33,154 nt of DNA, from positions 1-33,154 of the forward strand of contig DBDA01000001.1 in assembly GCA_002293375.1 (NCBI GenBank), given 5' to 3'. The notes under the pieces were generated by a model, which saw only the letters and a list, made by a program, of their open reading frames with translations, was not told the DNA's origin and searched no databases. This DNA comes from Odoribacter sp. UBA944. GTDB taxonomy: Bacteria; Bacteroidota; Bacteroidia; Bacteroidales; Marinifilaceae. Below are positions 1 to 8,822 of the stretch, piece after piece (position 1 is the first letter of the stretch; each line of letters starts with the position of its first letter). A program made the translations under genes and the position numbers.

Positions 1-656
1 TTTCAACTACTGATTCGCATGAATATGATTTAGAAAAAAGGATAAATACAGCAACAACGTTGGATTCTCTCTCCGGCCATCTTAAAAACGATAATATGTA
101 CATTAGGGACAGCTTGTTGCTATTTTTATTGAATGGATATGAATTCAACTTTGCAGTATACAACCCCCAAAATGGAAAGGTCAAGTATATCCATAGAAAT
201 CCGGTATTAAACAAAAGATTGCAACTTCCTGCCAGAAACGTCGCTCTCTTGGACAACGGTGTATTTGTTATGCTTGGATACGATAAGCAAGCTCAAAAAG
301 GTACTATACATACCTATTCTTTAACTGACGAAAACATCTGCGAAGCAGCAGAAGTTCCTCTTAATGATGGAATGAAGGAGATACTGAGCATGTTTCTGGA
401 AGCCCCTGCATTTGACGGGATCTATGGTTGGAAAAACCGGCTGTTTATCGCCTTTAATTCAACCGGCTTGGTCTCCACCGAAATAGACAGTTTGGGGCGG
501 CACAACGGTTGGACGTTTTTGAATTATCCGGATGAAGGTGTGAATGACCGTATCTTATTCGATCTGTGCATCACGGAAAAGAACCTGATTTTTTCCAACG
601 AAGGATTCTTCCGCTTTTACGCAAATCCGTTTTCCTGCGTATCCGACCAAATTTAA
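1..656 (+). CDS. Unrecognised protein, 5' end outside window (partial)
   Basis: The reading frame ending at the TAA at 654-656 is open back to the first base of the window (codons in phase from position 3), so the gene starts upstream and only about 218 C-terminal residues are visible. The TTG at 60 is just an internal codon. I do not recognise the family. The visible part alternates short hydrophobic strands with polar turns and has recurring patterns such as N-G-V-F-V-M-L-G and W-K-N-R-L-F-I-A-F, which suggests a beta-propeller or other all-beta fold. There is no visible membrane segment. It converges on the RDD gene, with only 11 bases between the stops. It looks more AT-rich than the genes that follow. 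Confidence 0.7.
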   Translation, partial: STTDSHEYDLEKRINTATTLDSLSGHLKNDNMYIRDSLLLFLLNGYEFNFAVYNPQNGKVKYIHRNPVLNKRLQLPARNVALLDNGVFVMLGYDKQAQKGTIHTYSLTDENICEAAEVPLNDGMKEILSMFLEAPAFDGIYGWKNRLFIAFNSTGLVSTEIDSLGRHNGWTFLNYPDEGVNDRILFDLCITEKNLIFSNEGFFRFYANPFSCVSDQI

Positions 657-667
657 ACAGTAAACAT

Positions 668-1387
668 TTACTCCTTCGTCAGATAATGGTGGTCTTTCAG
701 GATGGTTTCGATAAATGTCAGGTTATTCATATCGGTGACGATACCGGTGAGGGATTTGATCTTTTGGGCCAGCGGCTCCAGGATTTTGTAATTCATGCGT
801 TGCCGGGCTTCGGAAAAGACCTCTTTGACAAGGACGATGTCCTTATCGGAGAGCAGGTTCGCCTGCGGAAAAACAACAGTGTACTCTTCCGGAGCGGCGT
901 AACGTATTAACTCCGACAGCGTCGTTGCATGCTTCTCGCGGACAACGGTGGTCCCGGCGGCCATATCCCCGATCCGCCGGGCGTTCCGGTCGACGATGAT
1001 AGTAATGATAGCGACGACCCCCGAACAGATGGTGATATCCACCAACCGAAAGATCCACCGGAGCAACGTGTCCCAAAAAGAGACCTTCTTTCCGTCCAGG
1101 CGGACAATCCGGAGCCTCAGCGCCACTTTGCCCACACTCCGGCCCATAAAGAGTTCGCTCAACAGGTGGTACAACGGGATAAAGGCGTATATAAGAATAA
1201 GCGCCAATACGCTTCCGGGGTTTCCTCTGCCCGCCAATCCAAAGAGCGGGAGCGCGACAACGCTGATGGTGAACGCCAGGGCGCCCTGGATCAGAATATC
1301 GATTATAAACGCCAGGATCCGATAACCGATCCCTGCCAGTTCGTAATCGATCCGGACATGGTGGGCCGTCTGTACCGATAATTGCAT
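668..1387 (-). CDS. RDD family integral membrane protein
   Basis: This is an inner-membrane protein of the RDD family, whose members are mostly of unknown function and are sometimes linked to ion or compatible-solute transport. Seen: Y-E-L-A-G-I-G-Y-R near the N-terminus; two hydrophobic segments in the first 80 residues; G-R-S-V-G-K followed by L-R-L-R-I-V; a third hydrophobic stretch; then D-R-N-A-R-R-I-G-D-M-A-A-G-T, the hallmark of the family. A soluble tail of about 90 residues follows and is charged. I place the start at ATG 1387 rather than the upstream in-frame GTG at 1408, because a -7 element covers 1408-1415 and related proteins begin just before the Y-E-L-A-G segment. It diverges from the SpoIIM/MoxR operon, a pairing common in Bacteroidota, so it probably acts with that membrane machinery. 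The product is 239 residues. Confidence 0.88.
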   Translation of the reverse strand: MQLSVQTAHHVRIDYELAGIGYRILAFIIDILIQGALAFTISVVALPLFGLAGRGNPGSVLALILIYAFIPLYHLLSELFMGRSVGKVALRLRIVRLDGKKVSFWDTLLRWIFRLVDITICSGVVAIITIIVDRNARRIGDMAAGTTVVREKHATTLSELIRYAAPEEYTVVFPQANLLSDKDIVLVKEVFSEARQRMNYKILEPLAQKIKSLTGIVTDMNNLTFIETILKDHHYLTKE

Positions 1388-1407
1388 GTTGTATGGAATA
1401 GTTTGCA

Positions 1408-1415
1408 CAAAACTA
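1408..1415 (-). promoter_or_regulatory. -7 promoter element for the RDD gene
   Basis: Read on the minus strand this is TAGTTTTG, an exact match to the Bacteroidota -7 consensus TAnnTTTG. It ends 20 bases before the ATG at 1387. No good -33 TTTG is visible at the right spacing. It covers the alternative GTG start, which therefore cannot be in the transcript. Confidence 0.55.
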
Positions 1416-1436
1416 CCTCTTTTTCATAAATTCCCC

Positions 1437-1444
1437 TATTTTTG
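1437..1444 (+). promoter_or_regulatory. -7 promoter element for the SpoIIM-MoxR-DUF58 operon
   Basis: TATTTTTG matches TAnnTTTG exactly and lies 21 bases before the GTG at 1466. It overlaps the TTG at 1442, ruling that codon out as the start. No clear -33 element is visible at 19-21 bases upstream. Confidence 0.55.
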
Positions 1445-1465
1445 TTTCTGAAAAATGCAGTGTGC

Positions 1466-2413
1466 GTGAAGGAAGCAAAATTTATTGAGCGGAACAAGCA
1501 AAAGTGGAACGGAATGGAACAGCCGGAGAAGCGCGCGGATCAGTTGGCCGACGATTTTATAGAGCTCTCCGATGATCTTGCTTACGCCCGCACCTTTTAT
1601 CCCGGAAGCGCCACCGAACACTACCTGAACCGGCTGATGGCCCGTTTTCAGACCCGGGTCTACAGACACCGTTCCCACCGGCAAAAGGGGATCCTGGAGT
1701 TCTGGAAAACGGAATTCCCCCGACTCCTTTACCGGGAGCGGAAAACCCTTCTGTTCGCCTTCTGTTTTTTTGTGGCGGCGGTTATCCTGGGAGGATTCTC
1801 TGCCGGCAGGGACGAGGGTTTCATCCGGCTGATCCTGGGCGATGAGTATGTAAACAGAACGATCGACAACATTGACAAAGGAACTCCGATGGGGATCTAC
1901 GCCTCCATGGGCGCCTGGGAGATGTTTTGGGCGATTACCATTAACAACGTCCAGGTCTCCTTTGTAGCTTTTGTATTCGGCATCCTCTTTTCCGCCGGAA
2001 CGTTGTGGGTGCTGTTGCAGAACGGAGTGATGATCGGTGCGTTCCACTACTTTTTCTATACCCGGGGGCTGTTGCTCCACTCCTCTCTCTCCGTCTGGGC
2101 GCACGGGACGTTCGAGATCACAGCCATTGTGGTCGCCGGTGGGGCGGGCCTGGTGATGGGGAATAGTTTTCTCTTTCCCGGGACCTACACCCGGGGAGAG
2201 TCCTTCCGGGCCGGCGCGCTGAAAGGGATCAGGATCATTGTGGGGCTGCTTCCGTTCTTTGTGACAGCCGGCCTGATCGAAAGCTACATAACCCGTTATG
2301 CGGATACACATCCCTGGGTCGGAGGGATTGCTATCCTGCTCTCTCTAACGGGAGTGATCGTCTATTTTCTCTGGTATCCTTATTACATAACCCATAAAAA
2401 AAACAGCAGATGA
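1466..2413 (+). CDS. SpoIIM-like (stage II sporulation protein M family) membrane protein
   Basis: This is an integral membrane protein of the SpoIIM/DUF95 superfamily. In non-sporulating Bacteroidota such proteins occur in MoxR/DUF58 clusters and their biochemical role is unknown. Seen: a soluble N-terminal region of about 90 residues rich in charged residues (K-E-A-K-F-I-E-R-N-K at the start), then about five hydrophobic helices. The conserved core has H-G-T-F-E-I followed by a glycine-rich A-G-G-A-G-L-V-M-G helix. The start is judged to be GTG 1466: TTG 1442 lies inside the -7 box, and family members start at the K-E-A-x-F-I-E sequence. GTG 1460 is an alternative. It is first in a six-gene operon, and its stop overlaps the next ATG by four bases (ATGA at 2410-2413). 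The product is 315 residues. Confidence 0.85.
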   Translation: MKEAKFIERNKQKWNGMEQPEKRADQLADDFIELSDDLAYARTFYPGSATEHYLNRLMARFQTRVYRHRSHRQKGILEFWKTEFPRLLYRERKTLLFAFCFFVAAVILGGFSAGRDEGFIRLILGDEYVNRTIDNIDKGTPMGIYASMGAWEMFWAITINNVQVSFVAFVFGILFSAGTLWVLLQNGVMIGAFHYFFYTRGLLLHSSLSVWAHGTFEITAIVVAGGAGLVMGNSFLFPGTYTRGESFRAGALKGIRIIVGLLPFFVTAGLIESYITRYADTHPWVGGIAILLSLTGVIVYFLWYPYYITHKKNSR

Positions 2414-3258
2414 AGTTTGTATTGAACCGTCGTCGTAATTTCGCGGATATTTTAACAGGAACCTTTTTATTCCTGAAACAGGAGATCAAACCCTTTGTCA
2501 AAGTGTTTTGCCTGTTGGTGTTGCCGTTGATCCTGGTGGATTTGATCTTTCAAAGTACGTTGGTGCGTACTGTTTGGGGGAGTGCCGGATTTCAGACGGA
2601 CGTCTGGGCGGAGGGAATGGTGGGGCAGACAGTGGCGGCTGTACTGTCGCAATTGATCCTCGGTTTCTGGGTATCTCTGATGGTGCTTTCGTATCTCCGC
2701 GTATACCAGGAGCATCCGGACAGAGCGCCGGGCACCGTTACGGCGGGCGAAGTGTGGCAGGTGATGAAGTGCAAATTGCTTCCGCTTTTCGGGTGGGGGG
2801 TGCTCTATATATTGATCATGTGCCTTACCTTGATGTTGCTGATCGTCCCCGGGATCTATTTCGGGGTAACATTCTGTTTCGGGATGTACCTGATCGTCCT
2901 CCGGGATAAAGGTGTCGGGGATGGTTTCTCCGGTTCGTTTATCCGGGGAGAGTGGTGGTGTACATTCGGTTTGATCCTTGTGTTGCAAGTATTGGCGAGT
3001 GTGTTGACGTATGTTTTTGCCATGCCCTATACAATATTGACCATAACCTCAACTTTTACGGGGAGTGTTCCCGATCCCTACCTGCTGACCCTCTTTTTAT
3101 TGATCAGCAATTTCGGTAAATACCTGTTAGCAACGATCTTTGTAGTCGGGCTGGGTTTGAAATTTTACAGTATCGCCGAGAGCCGGGAACATACAGCACT
3201 GTACGATCGGATAGAACGTTTGGGAGAGGCCGGAGCGACAGATGGGGCGGTGGATTAA
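2410..3258 (+). CDS. Polytopic membrane protein of the MoxR/DUF58 cluster
   Basis: This is a 282-residue inner-membrane protein with about six hydrophobic helices, for example residues 29-48 (F-C-L-L-V-L-P-L-I-L-V-D-L-I-F), a segment near 75-97, a pair near 125-165, one near 190-210 and one near 225-255. A short basic N-terminus (K-F-V-L-N-R-R-R-N-F) precedes the first helix. I do not recognise a catalytic motif. Proteins at this position in Bacteroidota operons are generally annotated as hypothetical or as distant relatives of the glycerophosphodiester-phosphodiesterase membrane domain. It overlaps the previous gene by four bases and the next by 17, so translation is probably coupled. A structural membrane partner of the MoxR/DUF58 system is inferred from position only. 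Confidence 0.75.
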   Translation: MKFVLNRRRNFADILTGTFLFLKQEIKPFVKVFCLLVLPLILVDLIFQSTLVRTVWGSAGFQTDVWAEGMVGQTVAAVLSQLILGFWVSLMVLSYLRVYQEHPDRAPGTVTAGEVWQVMKCKLLPLFGWGVLYILIMCLTLMLLIVPGIYFGVTFCFGMYLIVLRDKGVGDGFSGSFIRGEWWCTFGLILVLQVLASVLTYVFAMPYTILTITSTFTGSVPDPYLLTLFLLISNFGKYLLATIFVVGLGLKFYSIAESREHTALYDRIERLGEAGATDGAVD

Positions 3259-3946
3259 ATATACGCTTCTTTTGCTGTTGTGGACGTTGAGTCCGGCTGG
3301 GCAGGCAGCGGCGGATCCGGCATCTGATACTGCTTACCGCCAGCGTACGGTTCCCGCGGAGTACCTGGAAAAGTACCGCTCCGATCCCTATTACCGGTAC
3401 ACCGAAACAGGGCAGCAGTATGACGGGTGGTGGGGGAGATGGATCGACTGGTTGGCCCGGAAGCTCTTCTCTTCCTCCAACCGGACGACAGCGGACCTGT
3501 TGGACTTTTGCCTGAAATTAGCGGTGGGCGTTTTGCTCTTGTTGGCACTCTACCTGTTGGTCAAAAACGGCGTCATCTCTCCCTTTGGGCGAAAGGCCCG
3601 GAAGATCGGGGAGATACAGTTCGAATCGATCGATTTTAGTGAAACAGATACCTATCCCCGCCTGTTGGGGGAAGCGTTGGCCCAAAACGACTACGTTCAG
3701 GCTGTCCGTATTCGTTTCCTGTATTTGCTGAAACAGATGGATGAGCGCGGGATTATCCGGCAGGACCAGCGAAAGACCAATGCGGATTATGGGGCGGAGA
3801 TCCGCCGGAAAGAGTGGCGCAGGGAGTTTCGGGTGCTTGCATATTGTTTTGAATGCGTCTGTTACGGGGATTTTCGGGTGGATCCGGAGACCTACCGTTC
3901 CATAGAGGAGGGTTTTAACCGGTTTCAGGAGGTTTTGGAGAGATGA
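3242..3946 (+). CDS. DUF4129 domain protein with signal peptide and one membrane helix
   Basis: The first 24 residues form a signal peptide ending in A-G-Q-A-A-A. An extracytoplasmic segment of about 60 residues (W-W-G-R-W-I-D-W-L-A) follows, then one transmembrane helix near residues 87-106 (L-A-V-G-V-L-L-L-L-A-L-Y-L-L-V), and a cytoplasmic C-terminal helical domain. That domain matches DUF4129: repeated short helices with L-G-E-A-L-A-Q-N-D-Y-V-Q-A-V-R-I-R-F-L-Y and a terminal E-E-G-F-N-R-F. DUF4129 is often fused to transglutaminase-like or found beside MoxR/DUF58 proteins; its role is unknown. It overlaps both neighbours (17 and 4 bases), so the operon assignment is secure. The product is 234 residues. 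Confidence 0.82.
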   Translation: MGRWIKYTLLLLLWTLSPAGQAAADPASDTAYRQRTVPAEYLEKYRSDPYYRYTETGQQYDGWWGRWIDWLARKLFSSSNRTTADLLDFCLKLAVGVLLLLALYLLVKNGVISPFGRKARKIGEIQFESIDFSETDTYPRLLGEALAQNDYVQAVRIRFLYLLKQMDERGIIRQDQRKTNADYGAEIRRKEWRREFRVLAYCFECVCYGDFRVDPETYRSIEEGFNRFQEVLER

Positions 3947-5124
3947 AGAGAATAGCCTACATCGTTTTGCTGCTGGCGGCTGTCGGGTTCTGTGTCTGGA
4001 TGGAAACGTCCCGGCCCAGGGAGGTGGATTGGAGCGAAACCTTCCGTACGCAGGACCGGATCCCTTACGGAACACATATTGCCTTCAATAGCCTCTCCGC
4101 CCTTTTTCCGGAGGGCGATGTCAGCCGGGTAGGGCGCCCGGTTCTGGAGCAATTGGAACAACGCCGCTCCGGGCGGAAAACAGCTTATTGCTTTGTGGGT
4201 CGGAGTTTGCAATTTGACGACGTGGAATTGCGGCGGTTGGTGGCGTTTGCGGCGGAAGGAAACTACGTTTTCATAGCGGCTTCCCGGCTTCCCGATACCG
4301 TCTGTTCCTACTTTAAAGTAGAACAAGTCAGCGGATACGGTACCAAGCGGGAACACCGCCTCCTCCGTCCGGAACTTTCCGGGAAAACGTACCGGTTCGG
4401 AACGTGGTACGAGGGCTTCGAGGTACAGGAGGGATTTGCGGGAGAGGCTTTGGGCGTGGTCCACACCTCCGATACGCTCTCTGTCCCGGACTTTGTCCGT
4501 TTCAGGTACGGGGATGGCGCCTTGTTCCTGAACACGAACAGCTTTGCCTTTACCAACTACTACGTACTGGATTCGTTGCAAGGAGATTACTACGCGAAAG
4601 TCTTGTCCTACCTGCCCGAAGATGCAACCATTTGGTGGGACGAATACAAGTTGGAGGAGCGGGAGAGCGCCCCGGTTTTCCGGGTGATCCTGCGCTACCC
4701 GACTTTGCGGTACGCCTGGTATCTGCTGCTGCTGACGGCGCTTCTCTACCTGCTGTTCCGGATCAGGCGGGAACAGCGGACTATCCCCCGGATGGCCCCT
4801 CCCGCCAACAAGAGTGTGGAGTTTGTCGCTGCGGTCAGCTCCCTGTGGTACAAAGAGCGCGACCATACCGGCATTGCCCGGAAGCGGATCGATTGTTTCT
4901 TAGACGATATGGCCCGCCTCTACCGGATACAAGCCGACAGTCCCGATGCACCATCCGGTGGGCAATTGGCCGGTGAGCTGTCGGAATGCTCCGGCGTAGC
5001 CCTGAAAAAGACAGAACGGTTGTTTCGATTGATCGGAGAGGTCCGCCGGGGAAACGAGGTCAGCCACTACCGTCTGAAAGAATTAATCAAATTGATGGAG
5101 TTATTTAAATCTGCAAACGAATAG
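3943..5124 (+). CDS. DUF4350 domain protein
   Basis: This is a 393-residue protein anchored by an N-terminal helix (residues 4-19, I-A-Y-I-V-L-L-L-A-A-V-G-F-C-V-W) and a second helix near residues 251-268 (Y-A-W-Y-L-L-L-L-T-A-L-L-Y-L-L-F). Between them is a domain of about 220 residues resembling DUF4350, a glutamine-amidotransferase-like Rossmann fold: Y-G-T-H-I-A-F-N-S-L at its start and F-A-A-E-G-N-Y-V-F-I-A-A further on. No obvious catalytic cysteine triad is seen, so a binding role is likelier than hydrolysis. A cytoplasmic helical tail follows. It overlaps the DUF4129 stop by four bases and ends two bases before the MoxR start. Confidence 0.8.
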   Translation: MKRIAYIVLLLAAVGFCVWMETSRPREVDWSETFRTQDRIPYGTHIAFNSLSALFPEGDVSRVGRPVLEQLEQRRSGRKTAYCFVGRSLQFDDVELRRLVAFAAEGNYVFIAASRLPDTVCSYFKVEQVSGYGTKREHRLLRPELSGKTYRFGTWYEGFEVQEGFAGEALGVVHTSDTLSVPDFVRFRYGDGALFLNTNSFAFTNYYVLDSLQGDYYAKVLSYLPEDATIWWDEYKLEERESAPVFRVILRYPTLRYAWYLLLLTALLYLLFRIRREQRTIPRMAPPANKSVEFVAAVSSLWYKERDHTGIARKRIDCFLDDMARLYRIQADSPDAPSGGQLAGELSECSGVALKKTERLFRLIGEVRRGNEVSHYRLKELIKLMELFKSANE

Positions 5125-5126
5125 TT

Positions 5127-6134
5127 ATGGAAAAGATGGAAACACAGACCGAGGGCCATACGGGCAACATTGCCTTCGAATCGCGTATAGATTTTACAGC
5201 CTTGCAGCACAAAGTAGACACTTTGCGGGAGCAGGTCGGGCGGACCATTGTGGGGCAGCATGCCTTGGTGGATCTGTTGCTGACAGCCCTGCTTTCGGAC
5301 GGGCACGTATTGATTGAAGGGGTGCCCGGTGTAGCCAAAACATTGATGGCAAAGGTACTGGCTAAGATGATTGCGGCGGATTTCGGCCGGGTGCAGTTCA
5401 CACCCGACCTGATGCCGAGCGACATTCTGGGTACTTCGGTATTCCTGCCTTCGTCCGGGCATTTTGAATACCGGAAAGGCCCCGTGTTTACTAACGTACT
5501 GTTGGTGGACGAGATCAACCGCTCCCCGGCCAAGACCCAGGCGGCGCTCTTTGAAGTGATGGAGGAGCGGCAGATCACCAACGACGGGGTGGAATACGGG
5601 ATGGAGTATCCCTTTATTGTCATCGCCACCCAGAATCCGGTGGAACACGAAGGGACCTACCGGCTTCCGGAGGCCCAATTGGACCGTTTTCTCTTTAAAA
5701 TGACTGTGGACTATCCCGCTCCGGAAGAGGAGATCGGGATACTGGAACTGCACGACAGCGGCGCCATTGCCGGTTGGCAACAGCTACAGCCGGCCGTGAG
5801 CGTCGATGAACTGCGGAGCCTGCGGGAACAGGTGCGGCAGGTGGTGGTCAGCGAAAAGATCAAAGCGTATATCGTAGCCATTGTATCGGCTACCCGGAAC
5901 AACGGCTGGCTCTATCTGGGGGCTTCTCCCAGGGCCTCTATTGCTTTGATGAACAGCGCTAAGGCGTATGCCGCCATTCAGGGACGGGACTTTGTCGTGC
6001 CGGAAGATGTGGTCTTTCTGGCGGTGCCTGTATTGAGGCACCGGATCCAACTCTCCGCCGAACGGGAATTGGAAGGGGTCACCGTGGACCAACTGATCCG
6101 GCAAATAGTGGGGAAGGTAGAGGTGCCGAGGTAA
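5127..6134 (+). CDS. MoxR-family AAA+ ATPase
   Basis: This is a cytoplasmic AAA+ ATPase of the MoxR/RavA class, which typically acts as a chaperone that remodels or activates partners containing VWA or DUF58 domains. Seen: Walker A G-V-P-G-V-A-K-T (residues 65-72), Walker B L-L-V-D-E-I-N-R (125-132), sensor 1 A-T-Q-N-P (167-171), and P-E-A-Q-L-D-R-F (181-188) with the conserved arginine. A C-terminal lid domain follows (S-P-R-A-S-I-A-L). At 335 residues it has the usual length. The ATG at 5127 follows the DUF4350 stop by two bases. Together with the DUF58 gene 15 bases downstream it forms the soluble core of this membrane cluster; the substrate is unknown. Confidence 0.93.
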   Translation: MEKMETQTEGHTGNIAFESRIDFTALQHKVDTLREQVGRTIVGQHALVDLLLTALLSDGHVLIEGVPGVAKTLMAKVLAKMIAADFGRVQFTPDLMPSDILGTSVFLPSSGHFEYRKGPVFTNVLLVDEINRSPAKTQAALFEVMEERQITNDGVEYGMEYPFIVIATQNPVEHEGTYRLPEAQLDRFLFKMTVDYPAPEEEIGILELHDSGAIAGWQQLQPAVSVDELRSLREQVRQVVVSEKIKAYIVAIVSATRNNGWLYLGASPRASIALMNSAKAYAAIQGRDFVVPEDVVFLAVPVLRHRIQLSAERELEGVTVDQLIRQIVGKVEVPR

Positions 6135-6149
6135 TAAAACCCGTAACGA

Positions 6150-7478
6150 ATGAGGTTGTTGAAAGAGACGTTTTTGCCCGCCCGCTTTTTTGCCGGGATG
6201 TGGACCGGGGTATTGATGCTGGTAGTGGCGTATGTCTTCCCGGTATTGTACCCTGTTGCATTGGCCTGGCCGCTGCTGTTCGGGTTGTTGGCGGTGACGG
6301 AGTTGTTTTTGCTTTTTGCTCCGGGCCGGGCGGTAACAGCCGAACGGCTCCTGGCGGAGAAATTTTCCAACGGGGATGACAATCCGGTGGAGATCAGGAT
6401 TGCGCACCGGTACCGTTTCCGCACTTTTTTCCGGATTGTGGACGAGGCGCCTGTGGAGTGGCAACGGAGGGACCTGGAGCAGCGATTGGCCGTATCCGGT
6501 CCCGGAACGGGACGTGTTACCTACCTGCTGTGCCCCACCCACCGGGGAGCCTACGCATTCGGCCGTATCCGGATCTTTGCCTCTTCCTTTCTCCGTTTGG
6601 TAGAGCGGCGCTACTCCTTCGGGGAGGTGACTACCGTTGCGGTGTACCCCTCTTACCTCCACATGCGCAAATACGAACTGATCGCTTTCGGTAAACAACA
6701 GGCCTACGGTGGGCGCCGTATCCGGGTGGCGGGCGTCAGCACCTCGTTCGACCAGATCAAACATTATGTGCCGGGCGACGACCCGCGCACCGTTAATTGG
6801 AAAGCTACGGCCAAATGCGGCCGCCTGATGGTGAACAGCTACACGGAAGAGCGGTCGCAACCGGTCTATTGTTTAGTCGATAAAGGGAGAAACATGCAAT
6901 CGCCTTTTTACGGAATGACCCTGTTGGATTACGCGATTAATGCCTCCCTGGCCCTTTCGGATATCGTCCTGAAAAAGGGCGACCGCTCCGGACTGTTGGC
7001 CTTTTCCCGGTTGCAGGAGACTTTTGTCAAAGCCGATAACCGGGGCGGACAGCTGAATGCCCTGAATGAAACGCTGTATAAACAGCGGACCGCTTTCGGC
7101 GAGACCGACTTCGAGTACCTGTGCGCCGTGGTGGATCGGAGAATACAGGGGAGAAGCCTGCTGATCCTTTTTACCAACTTTGAAAGCCGCAACAGCCTGG
7201 AACGGCAACTACCGGCGTTGCAGAGATTGGCCGATAAACATTTGTTGCTGGTGGTACTTTTTGAGAATACGGAGATAAAGAAGATTGTACAGGAGGTCCC
7301 CGAAACCCTTTACGACATCTATTTCCAATCCATTGCCTCCGGATTCATCCGGGAAAAGAGTCAGATGGTCCGGCTTTTGCGTGGCTACGGCATCTCCGCC
7401 ATTTCCTGTTCCCCGGAACAGTTGACCGTCGATGCCATTAACGCCTATCTGGGCTTGAAAGAGCGAGGATCGGTGTAA
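6150..7478 (+). CDS. DUF58 domain protein
   Basis: This 442-residue protein begins with two close hydrophobic helices (residues about 10-55). A beta-rich middle region follows, and then the DUF58 signature Y-V-P-G-D-D-P-R-T-V-N-W-K-A-T-A-K around residues 205-221. After that comes a vWA-like fold with V-Y-C-L-V-D-K-G-R-N-M-Q, a degenerate metal-site strand. DUF58 proteins are the usual partners of MoxR ATPases and may be chaperoned by them. It closes the operon. The stop at 7476-7478 is six bases from the convergent MFS stop, leaving no room for a dedicated terminator. Unlike many related clusters, no separate VWA/BatA gene follows. Confidence 0.9.
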   Translation: MRLLKETFLPARFFAGMWTGVLMLVVAYVFPVLYPVALAWPLLFGLLAVTELFLLFAPGRAVTAERLLAEKFSNGDDNPVEIRIAHRYRFRTFFRIVDEAPVEWQRRDLEQRLAVSGPGTGRVTYLLCPTHRGAYAFGRIRIFASSFLRLVERRYSFGEVTTVAVYPSYLHMRKYELIAFGKQQAYGGRRIRVAGVSTSFDQIKHYVPGDDPRTVNWKATAKCGRLMVNSYTEERSQPVYCLVDKGRNMQSPFYGMTLLDYAINASLALSDIVLKKGDRSGLLAFSRLQETFVKADNRGGQLNALNETLYKQRTAFGETDFEYLCAVVDRRIQGRSLLILFTNFESRNSLERQLPALQRLADKHLLLVVLFENTEIKKIVQEVPETLYDIYFQSIASGFIREKSQMVRLLRGYGISAISCSPEQLTVDAINAYLGLKERGSV

Positions 7479-7484
7479 CAACCT

Positions 7485-8771
7485 CTAAAATCGGTTTGCG
7501 TCTTCGGTGCGGTCGATGCCGATGGCTATTTCCCGGATGATCCCCTTTTCTACATAAACGGGGCGGGCATACCGGCGTACTAACGGGCGATATCGCTCAA
7601 AGACGATCCCGGCCACCGCACAGATCACTCCTGACAGAAGAATAATGGCCGGCAGACCGGTGTATCTCTCCAATGTGCCGAGTGCCATGCTGCCGATGGG
7701 GGCGATTCCCGTAAAAGCCATGGTAAAGTAGCCCATGACACGCCCCCGTTTATTCTCGTCGGAAAGGGTTTGCAGCAGGGTATTGGTGGAGGCGACGGCG
7801 GTGATGATGGAGAATCCGGCCGGGAAGCAGCAGATGGCGGCGATCCACGGGGTGTTTATAAATGACAGGGCGATGAGGGAAAACCCCAGCAGGATGGCTG
7901 CCCACACAATGAGCTTGCCCAATCCCAACACCGTTTTCCGGGCGGCCAGGCAGATCGCGGCCGTAAAAGAGCCGGCCCCGATGCAGGAGAGCATAACGCC
8001 CAGCATTTCACTCTCTCCGTTCAAAATATCTTTGACATAGGCCGGAATGAACGTCATGAGCGGGAGCCCGAAAAAGCTGATGGCACTCATCAGCAATAAC
8101 AGGCTCCGGATGGGAATGTTCCCGGTGACATAGTGAAACCCCTCTGTCAGGTCGGAGAAAAACTGTCGGCTGGTTTTCACGGCCGGCTTGGCCGGAAGCT
8201 GCATCAGCAACAGGGCGGCAAGTACGCCCACATAACTGATGCCGTTGATCAGAAAACAGAGCCCTTCCCCCACAGCGCCGATCAGCATACCTCCTACTGC
8301 CGGCCCGATGAGCCGGGAGCCGTTGATGACGGCGGAGTTCAGGGCAATGGCATTGCTGAGGTGTTCTTTGGGGACCAGGCTGGGATAAAAGGCCTGCCGG
8401 GTGGGGTTGTCCAAGGCGTTGATCAGCCCGATCAGCAGGCTTAATGCCATCAGGTGCCACACTTCCACGAGCCCGCTCAGGGTCAGGAAAGCGAGTAACA
8501 ACGCCTGCCCGGCGGCTAAGGATTGGGTTACCAAGAGGATCTTCCGCCGGTTGAAACGGTCTGCCAGGATCCCCATCAGGGGCGTGGCCAACAGGATGGG
8601 GATCTGCGCCATAAAGGCGACGGTAGCCAACAACAAGACAGAGCCGGTCAGTTTGTAGACCAACCAGCTCATAGCGATCTGCTGCATCCAGGTTCCGACC
8701 AGAGAAGCGCACATGCCCGAAAAGTAAAGCCGGTAATTGCGCGTCTTCAGGGAGACAAGAATTGTTGACAT
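7485..8771 (-). CDS. MFS transporter (EntS/MFS_3-like exporter)
   Basis: This is an inner-membrane major facilitator of 428 residues with about 12 hydrophobic segments. Seen: S-L-K-T-R-N-Y-R-L-Y-F-S-G then G-T-W-M-Q-Q-I-A at the N-terminus, typical of the MFS_3/EntS-like group; motif A G-I-L-A-D-R-F-N-R-R-K-I-L between helices 2 and 3; N-P-T-R-Q-A-F-Y-P-S-L-V in the helix 4-5 region. Such proteins often export siderophores or drugs, but the substrate here cannot be read from sequence. The start is set at ATG 8771, since the longer frame to 8822 would run through the promoter of this gene. It diverges from the SulP gene and converges on DUF58. Confidence 0.88.
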   Translation of the reverse strand: MSTILVSLKTRNYRLYFSGMCASLVGTWMQQIAMSWLVYKLTGSVLLLATVAFMAQIPILLATPLMGILADRFNRRKILLVTQSLAAGQALLLAFLTLSGLVEVWHLMALSLLIGLINALDNPTRQAFYPSLVPKEHLSNAIALNSAVINGSRLIGPAVGGMLIGAVGEGLCFLINGISYVGVLAALLLMQLPAKPAVKTSRQFFSDLTEGFHYVTGNIPIRSLLLLMSAISFFGLPLMTFIPAYVKDILNGESEMLGVMLSCIGAGSFTAAICLAARKTVLGLGKLIVWAAILLGFSLIALSFINTPWIAAICCFPAGFSIITAVASTNTLLQTLSDENKRGRVMGYFTMAFTGIAPIGSMALGTLERYTGLPAIILLSGVICAVAGIVFERYRPLVRRYARPVYVEKGIIREIAIGIDRTEDANRF

Positions 8772-8790
8772 ATCGTGTTGTTTTCCATTA

Positions 8791-8798
8791 CAAAAGTA
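8791..8798 (-). promoter_or_regulatory. -7 promoter element for the MFS gene
   Basis: On the minus strand this is TACTTTTG, an exact TAnnTTTG match, ending 19 bases before the ATG at 8771. This supports the short form of the MFS protein. Confidence 0.5.
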
Positions 8799-8822
8799 GT
8801 CAATATTTAAACAGATTCTCAC

